A stretch of 64,000 bases of DNA from Pseudoxanthomonas kaohsiungensis (GTDB taxonomy: Bacteria > Pseudomonadota > Gammaproteobacteria > Xanthomonadales > Xanthomonadaceae): contig NZ_PDWO01000014.1 of the NCBI RefSeq assembly GCF_010211765.1, positions 37,542 to 101,541 of the forward strand, written 5' to 3'. The notes under the pieces were generated by a model. That model was not told the origin of the DNA, ran no database searches, and was given only the letters and a program-made list of their open reading frames with translations. The translations under genes were made by a program, and so were the position numbers. Numbering within the stretch: position 1 is the stretch's first letter; every line of letters begins with the position of its first letter. This document shows, one piece after another, positions 44,097 to 54,931 of this stretch.

Positions 44097-45911
44097 ATGA
44101 TCCGCCTCCTCGCCGCACTGGCGGCCATAGGCCTGGCGTGCACCCAGGCCGTCGCCGGCACGCCGCAATTCCGGCTGGCCGATGGCCTGTCCGCCGAGGC
44201 GCGCCAGGCCACCGGGCAGTTGCTGGCGCAGGCGGCGGGCAAGTTGCCGCCAGCGTGGTCGGCGGCGCTGGACCGGCCCATCGCCGTGTCCTGGCGCGAC
44301 GACCTGCCCGATGGCGTGCACGGTCGCGCCAGGCACTGGTCGATCGCGTTGGACCGGCGCCTGCTCGAGGCCTGGATGGCGCGCGCGCCGGGCGCGGGCG
44401 ACGACGATCCGGCCACGCGTGCCGCACTGGCGGCGCTGCTCCACGAGCTGGCCCACCTTTACGACCGTACCGCCGCCGGTGGCCTGTCGCGGGATCCGCG
44501 GCTGCTCGACCTGGCCGGCTGGCAGGTCGCGGCCGCCGGTCCGGGGCGCCGCGCGCGCAACGACTTCCGCGACCGTTCGCCCGATCCGTACGAGCTGGAA
44601 TCGCCGAAGGAATACGTGGCGGTCAACCTCGAGCACTACCTGCTCGATCCGGACTACGCCTGCCGGCGCCCGGCCTTGGCCGCGCACCTGGATGCGCGTT
44701 TCGGCCTGCCCGTGCAGGCGCGGCCGGCCTGCGCCGACGGCCTGCTGTTCGTCGGCGACGACCTGCGCTCGGACGATCCCCAACGCCTGCTGGATCCGGC
44801 GCGCATCTACCAGGTCGACTACCTGCTGGCCGAGGGCAACGACCGGCCGATGAGCGCCTGGGGCCACAGCATGCTGCGCCTGGTGGTGTGCGCCCCGGAC
44901 AGGCCCGTGGGGCCTGATTGCCGGCTGGACCTGCAGCACCACCTGGTGCTGTCGTTCCGGGCGTTCGTCGGCGACGTGCAGGTCTCCAGCTGGCGGGGTC
45001 TCACCGGTTCCTATCCCTCGCGCCTGTTCGCGCTGCCGATGGGGCAGGTGATCGACGAGTACACGCGGGTCGAACTGCGTGGCCTGCGCTCGGTACCGCT
45101 GGCCCTGTCGCGCCAGGAGATCGACGCGCTGGCCGCGCGCGCTGCGCAACTGCACTGGAACTACGACGGCCGCTACTACTTCATCAGCAACAACTGCGCG
45201 GTGGAGACCTTCAAGCTGCTGCACGATGCCAGCCCGCGGCTGGCGGCGCTGCCGCTGGCCAGCATCCGCCCCAACGGCCTGCTCGCGCGTCTGCGCGAGG
45301 CCGGCGTCACCGACGAGGCGGGCGTGCCGGCCGATGCGGAAGGGCAGGCGCGGGGCGGCTACTGGTTCGAGCCGGCCAATGCCCGCTTCGAGGAGATGTA
45401 CGCGGTCGCGCGCCGGGAGCTGGACCTGCCGGCGGACGATGCGGCGGGGTGGCTGGCGCTGCCGCCGGCCGCACGCGAGCCGGCGTTGCGCCAGGCCGGG
45501 CTGAAGGGCGCCGCGGCGCTGCTGGTGCTGGAAGCGGCGGCGTTGCGCCGGCAGGAAGTGCTGGTGCGCGACGAGCTCAAGCGCCGCTGGCTGCGCGATG
45601 CGCGTTCGATCGACGCCGCCGCTGGCATCGCCGGGCCGCTGCAGGACTTCCTGCGCCTGGGGGGCGCTTTCAGCCGGCCGGCGACATGGCTGCAGGACGT
45701 ACCCGGCTACGGCCTGCCGCAAGCGGCCGAGCGCGAGGTGCTGGCCGGGCGCGTGCGTGCCGACGCCCGTTCGCGCCAGGCGCAGGTCGCGGCGCTGGAA
45801 ACGGCGATCCGTCCGCTGCTGTCGCCGGCGCGCCGGGCGGCGCTGGAGGGCACGCAGGCCAATCTCGCCCTGGTCAGCGGACGCCTGCGCGAGCTGGCCG
45901 CCGCCCGGTAG
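44097..45911 (+). CDS. Exported DUF4105-like protein with HExxH motif
   Basis: This 604-residue protein has a signal peptide (about 1-20). The N-terminal third contains LLHELAHLYD, an HExxH zinc-metalloprotease-type motif, with an acidic ELESPKEYVAVNLEHYL downstream. The middle resembles DUF4105: WGHSMLRLVVCAP, LSFRAFVGDVQVSSWRGL and FISNNCAVETFKLL, whose Asn-Asn-Cys with upstream His could form a cysteine-type active site. The C-terminal third is helical. Function is unknown; periplasmic cell-envelope processing is a guess. The ATG at 44097 was chosen over 44061 because it begins the signal peptide. Its TAG stop is the TAG of the first GTAG repeat downstream. Confidence 0.75.
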   Translation: MIRLLAALAAIGLACTQAVAGTPQFRLADGLSAEARQATGQLLAQAAGKLPPAWSAALDRPIAVSWRDDLPDGVHGRARHWSIALDRRLLEAWMARAPGAGDDDPATRAALAALLHELAHLYDRTAAGGLSRDPRLLDLAGWQVAAAGPGRRARNDFRDRSPDPYELESPKEYVAVNLEHYLLDPDYACRRPALAAHLDARFGLPVQARPACADGLLFVGDDLRSDDPQRLLDPARIYQVDYLLAEGNDRPMSAWGHSMLRLVVCAPDRPVGPDCRLDLQHHLVLSFRAFVGDVQVSSWRGLTGSYPSRLFALPMGQVIDEYTRVELRGLRSVPLALSRQEIDALAARAAQLHWNYDGRYYFISNNCAVETFKLLHDASPRLAALPLASIRPNGLLARLREAGVTDEAGVPADAEGQARGGYWFEPANARFEEMYAVARRELDLPADDAAGWLALPPAAREPALRQAGLKGAAALLVLEAAALRRQEVLVRDELKRRWLRDARSIDAAAGIAGPLQDFLRLGGAFSRPATWLQDVPGYGLPQAAEREVLAGRVRADARSRQAQVAALETAIRPLLSPARRAALEGTQANLALVSGRLRELAAAR

Positions 45912-46347
45912 AGCGGGGCTTGCCCCGCTGCGACGCCGCATCCGGTATTGCGGAAGCCGGGCAAGCCCGGCTCTACGAGGCGTCGCGTCGGAGGGTGTTG
46001 CCGTAGAGCGGGGCTCGCCCCGCTGCGAGGTCGCATCCGGCGCCGCGGAAGCCGGGCAAGCCCGGCTCTACGAGGCGCGTCGGAGGGTGTTGCCGTAGAG
46101 CGGGGCTTGCCCCGCTGCGACGCCGCATCCGGTACCGCGCAAGCCGGGCAAGCCCGGCTCTACGAGGCGCGTCGGAGGGGCTTGCCGTAGAGCGGGGCTT
46201 GCCCCGCTGCGACGCCGCATCCGGCGCCGCGGAAGCCGGGCAAGCCCGGCTCTACGAGGCGCGTCGGAGGGTGTTGCCGTAGAGCGGGGCTTGCCCCGCT
46301 GCGAGGCCGCATCCGGCGCGGCGAAAACCGGGCAAGCCCGGCTCTAC
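45908..46347. repeat. Array of five 69-bp paired GTAG repeats on a 92-bp period
   Basis: Units lie at 45908-45976, 46003-46071, 46095-46163, 46187-46255 and 46279-46347, each exactly 69 bp. Each begins GTAGAGCGGGGC, continues with the mirrored GCCCCGCTGCGA, and ends with an inverted copy GCCGGGCAAGCCCGGCTCTAC. Spacers are 26 then three times 23 bp, with near-identical GAGGCGCGTCGGAGG. The regularity points to recent tandem amplification of one paired element. It fills the gap between the DUF4105-like gene and efpL. No protein is encoded. Confidence 0.92.
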
Positions 46348-46373
46348 GCGTGCATCGATTCGGGTCGGCTTGC

Positions 46374-46940
46374 TCAGTCGGCGCGGCCGCCGAACTCGCC
46401 GGTGGTGGTGTTGACCAGGATCCGTTCGCCGGTGGAGATGTACTCCGGGACCATGATCTCGATGCCGGTGTTGAGCGTGGCCGGCTTCGGGCGCTTGGTC
46501 GCGGTGCCGCCCTTCAGCTCCGGCGGGGTTTCGACCACTTCCAGGGTCACGTGCTGCGGCAGCTGGATCGCCACCGGCTGCTCGTCGATCACCTGCACGT
46601 AGATGCCGGCGAGCCCGTCGGTGATGTAGCCGGCGGCATCGCCGATCGCATCGGGATCCAGGGTGTACGGGGTGTAGTCCTCGTCGTCCATGAACACGAA
46701 GGCATCGCCGTCCTTGTACGAGAACGTCGCCTGGCGGCGCAGCAGCTCGACCTCGACCAGGTTGTCGTCGGCGTCGAAGCTGGCGTCCAGCTTGGTGCCC
46801 CCGGGCACGCTGTACATGATGAAACGGAAGCGGACGTTGCCGCCGCGGCCCTGCGGCGAGCTGCGCTCGATGTCGCGGACCTGGTAGACGCCGTTGTTGT
46901 ACTCGACGACGTTGCCCTTCTTGATTTCGCTGGCTCTCAT
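46374..46940 (-). CDS. efpL: Elongation factor P-like protein EfpL (YeiP)
   Basis: This 188-residue EF-P paralogue relieves ribosome stalling at proline-rich sequences. It has three beta-barrel domains. The features that separate it from EF-P are Arg32 at the tip of domain I (SSPQGRGG) instead of a modified lysine, the [15 protein letters not shown] block, and the FGGRAD C-terminus (MGRAD in E. coli YeiP). No modification enzyme is needed for this arginine form. A canonical efp is expected elsewhere in the genome. Confidence 0.92.
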   Translation of the reverse strand: MRASEIKKGNVVEYNNGVYQVRDIERSSPQGRGGNVRFRFIMYSVPGGTKLDASFDADDNLVEVELLRRQATFSYKDGDAFVFMDDEDYTPYTLDPDAIGDAAGYITDGLAGIYVQVIDEQPVAIQLPQHVTLEVVETPPELKGGTATKRPKPATLNTGIEIMVPEYISTGERILVNTTTGEFGGRAD

Positions 46941-46947
46941 GGGAAAT

Positions 46948-47061
46948 CCGTGATTGGTGATTCGTGACGGGTGATTCGCAACCGTGACTCGTGATTCGAC
47001 GATCCGCGGAAGGGCGGCGGCTCGCGCCCCCCAGCCACGAATCGCGAATTGCGAATCACGG
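46948..47061. repeat. Imperfect TGATTCG-type direct and inverted repeats
   Basis: Upstream of efpL lie short near-copies of GTGATTCG (46948-46998) and an inverted counterpart CACGAATCGCGAATTGCG (47036-47061), which could form a long imperfect hairpin over the 123-base efpL/dehydrogenase gap. Possibly a decayed small dispersed element, or a transcription end for the minus-strand dehydrogenase gene. Confidence 0.55.
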
Positions 47062-47063
47062 CC

Positions 47064-47834
47064 TCACTTGGGCGCCAAGCGGGTCGCGCCATCCAGGCGG
47101 ATCGTCTCGCCGTTGAGGTAGCGCGTGCGCAGGATGAAGGCGACGGTGTCGGCGAATTCCTCCGGCCGGCCCAGGCGCGAGGGGAACGGGATGGTCGCGG
47201 CCAGCGAGTCCTGCACGGCCTGCGGCATGCCGTCGACCATCGGCGTCCAGAACACGCCTGGGGCGATGGTCATCACCCGGATGCCGAAGCGCGAGAGCTC
47301 GCGCGCCATCGGCAGGGTCATGCCGACCACGCCGCCCTTGGATGCCGAATAGGCGGCCTGGCCGATCTGGCCCTCGTAGGCGGCCACCGAGGCGGTGTTG
47401 ACGATCACCCCGCGCTCGCCGTCCTCGCCCGGCTCGTTGTGCTGGATCAGCGCCGCGGCGGCCTTGGCCACGTTGAAGCTGCCCACCAGGTTGACCATGA
47501 CCGTGCGGGCGAAGCCGTCCAGCGGCATCGGGCCTTCCTTGCCCAGCACGCGGCCCGAGCCGAGGATGCCGGCGCAGTTCACCGCGACGTTCAGGCCGCC
47601 CAGGAAATCGCGCGCAGCCTCGAGCGTGGCGGCCACGCCGGCCTCGTCGGTGACGTCGGTGCGGAAGTAGCGGGCGTTGGCCTCGCCGAGGGCGGCGACG
47701 GCTTCGGCGCCCTTGGCGTCGTTGACGTCCAGCAGGGCGACCTTGCCGCCATCGGCGACCAGGCGCCGGGCCACGGCCAGGCCGAGGCCGGAGACGCCAC
47801 CGGTGATGACGGCGCGGACGGAAGTGGGCTGCAT
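47064..47834 (-). CDS. Short-chain dehydrogenase, 3-hydroxyacyl-CoA dehydrogenase type II-like
   Basis: This 256-residue classical SDR has the NAD-binding TGGVSGLGLAVARRL, the NCAGI motif and the catalytic triad in VNTASVAAYEGQIGQAAYSASKGG (Ser, Tyr, Lys). An Asp after the second strand (LLDVND) favours NAD over NADP. The overall pattern fits human HSD17B10 and bacterial 3-hydroxy-2-methylbutyryl-CoA dehydrogenases, so fatty-acid or isoleucine breakdown is likely. The ATG at 47834 was chosen; the open frame upstream lacks family similarity. Confidence 0.88.
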   Translation of the reverse strand: MQPTSVRAVITGGVSGLGLAVARRLVADGGKVALLDVNDAKGAEAVAALGEANARYFRTDVTDEAGVAATLEAARDFLGGLNVAVNCAGILGSGRVLGKEGPMPLDGFARTVMVNLVGSFNVAKAAAALIQHNEPGEDGERGVIVNTASVAAYEGQIGQAAYSASKGGVVGMTLPMARELSRFGIRVMTIAPGVFWTPMVDGMPQAVQDSLAATIPFPSRLGRPEEFADTVAFILRTRYLNGETIRLDGATRLAPK

Positions 47835-47887
47835 GCGCAGGTTCCGGGATAAGGAGAGGCGCCTATTGTAGGGGAGCCGATTCACCC

Positions 47888-48102
47888 GTAGAGCGGGGCC
47901 TGCCCCGCTGCGACGCGCGGAGCCTGCCGTAGAGCGGGGCTTGCCCCGCTGCGATGTGGTCGAGAGTATGTCGTAGAGCGGGGCTTGCCCCGCTGCTTCA
48001 AGCCCGTCGCCGGCGCAGGCGTGGGCAGCCGGGCAAGCCCGGCCCTACGACAGCGCAGCAGCCGGGCAAGCCCGGTTCCACGACAGCGGGGCAGGCCCCG
48101 CC
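47888..48102. repeat. Cluster of GTAG-headed palindromic repeats
   Basis: Three direct copies begin GTAGAGCGGGGC at 47888, 47929 and 47973. One inverted copy ends CTAC at 48048, a degenerate inverted copy lies near 48060-48080, and a GC hairpin near 48086-48102. Unlike the array at 45.9 kb, the spacing is irregular (41, 44 and about 75 bp) and copies differ, so this looks older. It lies at the 3' side of metH and the 5' side of the dehydrogenase gene. Confidence 0.88.
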
Positions 48103-48114
48103 TTGCCGGTTCCG

Positions 48115-50801
<2,687 letters not shown>

Positions 50802-50805
<4 letters not shown>

Positions 50806-51899
50806 GCGGCGTGCTCCAGCGCGGCGCGCGGCGCGCGCGGCGGCAACCCGCGCACCGCCTCGGCGATCGCGCGGATGTGGTCGGGCGAGGTACCGCAGCA
50901 GCCGCCGACCAGGTTGAGCAGGCCGGACTGGGCGAACTCGCGCAGCACCTCGGCCATTTCCTCCGGGGTTTCGTCGTAACCGCCGAAGGCGTTGGGCAGG
51001 CCGGCGTTGGGATGGGCGCTGACGTAGAACGGCGAGACGTCCGACAGCGCTTCCACGTGCGGGCGCAGGTCCCGGGCGCCGAGCGCGCAGTTCAGGCCGA
51101 TCGACAGTGGCCTGGCATGGGCGAGCGAGGCGTGGAACGCCTCGGCGGTCTGCCCGGACAGGGTGCGGCCGGAGGCATCGGTGATCGTGCCGGAGATCAT
51201 CACCGGCAGGCGCCCGCCTCGTGCGTCGAACACCTCCTCGATCGCATACAGCGCGGCCTTGGCGTTGAGCGTGTCGAAGATGGTCTCGACCATGATCGTG
51301 TCGCTGCCGCCGTCGATCAGGCCTTCCACCGCTTCGGCATAAGTGGCACGGAGCTCGTCGAAGCTGGTGTTGCGGAAGCCGGGGTCGTTGACGTCCGGGC
51401 TGATCGAGGCGGTGCGGCTGGTGGGGCCGAGTACGCCGATCACGAACCGGGGCTGGCCGGGCGTGGTCGCCTCGACCGCGTCGCATTGCTCGCGGGCCAC
51501 GCGCGCGCCGGCCTTGTTGAGCTCGTAGACCAGGTGCTGGAGGTGGTAGTCGGCCTGGCTGACCGAGGTGGCATTGAACGTGTTGGTTTCCACCAGGTCC
51601 GCGCCGGCTTCCAGGTAGGCGCGGTGGATGGCGGCGATGATCTCCGGCCGGGTCAGCAGCAACAGGTCGTTGTTGCCCTTGAGGTCGTGGCCGCACTGGG
51701 GGCCATGGCCCTCGTGGCCGGTGTGGTGCATGTGGTCGTAGCCACCGGCGAAGCGCTCGCCCCGGTAGTCGGCCTCCTGCAGGTCGTGGCGCTGGATCAT
51801 GGTGCCCATCGCGCCGTCGATGACCAGGATGCGCTCGCGCAGGGCCTGTTCGAGCAGGGCGACGCGCTCGGGATGCAGCCAGGGCAGGGAGTGGGTCAT
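50802..51899 (-). CDS. metH: Methionine synthase, homocysteine S-methyltransferase part
   Basis: This 365-residue zinc domain binds and activates homocysteine. The zinc cysteines are Cys271 (GLNCALGA) and Cys334/335 ([11 protein letters not shown]), and the N-terminal barrel begins [13 protein letters not shown]. It ends where the folate domain would continue in E. coli MetH. The coding overlap with the second gene is four bases, a translational-coupling geometry, so this is a true two-gene form and not a sequencing error. Adjacent split metH genes are known in Xanthomonas. The regulator gene lies seven bases upstream. Confidence 0.93.
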
Positions 51900-51906
51900 G
51901 GCGGCC

Positions 51907-52836
51907 TCAGGGCTTGACGGCGATCAGCGAGATCACTTCGAAATGCGGCGGGCGGCGTTCGCGGGTCACGGTTTCCAGGCTGGTCACCTCCAGCCCGGCC
52001 TTCTCGGCGAAGCGGCGCAGCTCCTTGGCGGCAAAGCCCAGGTTGACGTGGCCGTAGGTCTCCACCACCGCCTTGTGCTCGTGCCGGGCCAGGCTGCTCA
52101 GCAGCAGGCGGCCGCCCTTGCGCAGCACCCGCGCGCCTTCGGCCACCGCCTGCGCCGGCCGGGCCGCGTAGGTCAGTGCATGCATCAGGACGACCAGGTC
52201 GAAGCTGCCTTCCTTGAACGGCAGGGCGTGCATGTCGGCCTCGCGCACCTCCACGTTCTCCAGGCGGCGCAGGCGCTCGCTGGCGGCGGCGACCACCCGC
52301 GCGCTGGTGTCGATGCAGACGTAGCGGTGCGAATGCGGGGCCAGCAGCTCGGCCAGCACGCCGTCGCCGGAGGCGATGTCCAGCACGTCGCCGGTTTCCA
52401 GCAGCGGCAGGGCGCTGCGCGCCAGCGCTTCCCAGGTGCGTCCGGGGGAATAGTGGCGCTCCATGTCGCCGGCCACGCTGTCGGCCCAGTTCTGGTCCGC
52501 CGCCCGCGAGGCCAGCACCGCCGGCAGCCGCTCGGCGTCCTGGCGCAGGAGGGGGTCGTCGCTGCCGGTGCTCAGGGCCTGCCACAACGCGCGCTGGGCC
52601 GGGTCCAGCGCGGCCTCGTCGAAGCGGTAGTAGGCCGACACGCCGGCGCGGCGATCGCGGACCAGCCCGGCTTCCTTCAGCTTGGCCAGGTGGGTGGAGA
52701 CGCGCGGCTGGGCCAGGCGGGTGACCGAGGACAGCTCGGCCACGGTGAGCTCCTCCAGTTCCAGCAGGGCCAGCAGGCGCACGCGGGTGGCGTCGGCGAA
52801 CACCTTCAGCCGGGTCGACCAGTCCTCCAGGTCCAT
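51907..52836 (-). CDS. ArsR-type regulator fused to a SAM methyltransferase, SahR-like
   Basis: This 309-residue protein has an ArsR winged helix (about 1-90, with [27 protein letters not shown]) and a class I methyltransferase domain (about 130-305) with the SAM loop [15 protein letters not shown] and motif [15 protein letters not shown]. The same gene order, an ArsR-type regulator before metH, is known for SahR, which responds to S-adenosylhomocysteine. The methyltransferase domain is a plausible ligand sensor rather than an enzyme, but that is inferred. It heads the split metH operon. Confidence 0.88.
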   Translation of the reverse strand: MDLEDWSTRLKVFADATRVRLLALLELEELTVAELSSVTRLAQPRVSTHLAKLKEAGLVRDRRAGVSAYYRFDEAALDPAQRALWQALSTGSDDPLLRQDAERLPAVLASRAADQNWADSVAGDMERHYSPGRTWEALARSALPLLETGDVLDIASGDGVLAELLAPHSHRYVCIDTSARVVAAASERLRRLENVEVREADMHALPFKEGSFDLVVLMHALTYAARPAQAVAEGARVLRKGGRLLLSSLARHEHKAVVETYGHVNLGFAAKELRRFAEKAGLEVTSLETVTRERRPPHFEVISLIAVKP

Positions 52837-52837
52837 A

Positions 52838-52867
52838 AATATCTTCCCATCGCGATATAGAGATATT
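52838..52867. promoter_or_regulatory. Candidate SahR-type operator
   Basis: Directly before the regulator start codon lie an inverted pair AATATCT (52838-52844) and AGATATT (52861-52867), and inside it two direct GATAT boxes (52854-52858 and 52862-52866). The AT-rich cluster stands out in this GC-rich DNA. Autoregulation together with metH is the likely role. The shared region also lies upstream of the divergent acyl-CoA dehydrogenase. Confidence 0.6.
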
Positions 52868-52969
52868 GTGGCGGCGCGCGGTCGGACCGGTCAAGCTACA
52901 TACGCCTGCGAATGGCATGGTTGCAACAGTTACAATTGGCGATATCGCCCATGACCGGAGGGGTCAGCC

Positions 52970-54118
<1,149 letters not shown>

Positions 54119-54141
54119 GGCGCGGCGGCTGGAGGCATCCT

Positions 54142-54173
54142 GGAACGGGGCCGCATGGCCCCGTTTCTTTTTT
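54142..54173 (+). terminator. Terminator after the acyl-CoA dehydrogenase
   Basis: GGAACGGGGCC pairs with GGCCCCGTTTC around GCAT and is followed by TTTTTT. A strong, classical intrinsic terminator. Just after it, about four copies of CCGCAA run to about 54197. Confidence 0.92.
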
Positions 54174-54372
54174 CCGCAACCGCAACCGCAACCGCAGGAG
54201 CGCCGGTGGGGGTCGGCTTCGGCGGGAGCCGCGATGGGCCGGGGGTGTCGCGGCCGGATCGGCGGCACATCCCTGTGCCGACGATCCGGCGCGGACATCC
54301 CTGTCCGCTCCCGCGACACCCCCGGCCCACCGCGTCTTCGGAGTGCTTCGAGGTCGTCGGTTCGTTCTCGAT

Positions 54373-54787
54373 GTAGGAGCCGATTCATCGGCGACCCGAC
54401 TCCGCCGGCACAGGCGACACCTTCATGAGTTCTGCAGCCATCCAGGTCGCCCGAGGACGTCGGGTCATGGGCGCTCTTCATGTAGGAGCCGATTCATCGG
54501 CGACCCGACGTCGTGGGCGCAGGCGACGCCTTCATGGTTTTCGCGCCCGGTCGCCCATGAGGATGGGCTCCTACAGGGAGCGACAAACGACGCGGGTCAT
54601 CGCGTGCCTGACAGACGAAGCGACAGCCATCCAGGTCGCCCGAGGTCGCCGGGTCATTGGGGCTCTTCATGTAGGAGCCGATTCATCGGCGACCCGACGT
54701 CGTCGGCACAAGCGACGCCTTCGTGGTTTTCGCGCCCGGTCGCCCATGAGGATGGGCTCCTACAGGGAGCGGCAACCGACGCGGGTC
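54373..54787. repeat. GTAGGAGCC elements with a 164-bp direct duplication
   Basis: The 800-base gap before pbpC holds no credible gene. A copy of GTAGGAGCCGATTCATCGG lies at 54373, and two long copies of about 164 bp lie at 54435-54598 and 54624-54787, 189 bp apart and differing at only a few positions. Each long copy has GTAGGAGCC near its left part and the inverted GGCTCCTAC near its right end, so each could form a stem-loop. The family differs from the GTAGAGC repeats elsewhere. The remaining bases to about 54930 show nothing recognisable. Confidence 0.85.
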
Positions 54788-54931
54788 GAACGAGGACGCG
54801 GGTCATGCTCCATGGGCCCGGCGGTCCGCGCGACGCGGCGCTTTTGCTCCGGCGCGCAATCGCTTCAAATGGGCCGGTCGCAGGGTGGAGCAGGGACGGT
54901 GGTGCCAGGGCGGGCAACAAGGTTGCAACGC

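Noticed and set aside
45908..46347. CRISPR array or coding repeats
   Set aside because: The 92-bp units have near-identical spacers, not unique ones, and the period is not a multiple of three. The GTAG heads and inverted pairs identify REP-type elements.
52837..52969. SAH, SAM or cobalamin riboswitch before the metH operon
   Set aside because: The regulator start codon follows the AT-rich boxes almost at once, and no structured leader fits the 133-base divergent gap.
54119..54931. N-terminal extension of pbpC or a separate gene in the upstream gap
   Set aside because: The frame is open through the repeat copies, but the sequence lacks family similarity, and the anchor helix begins right after the ATG at 54932.
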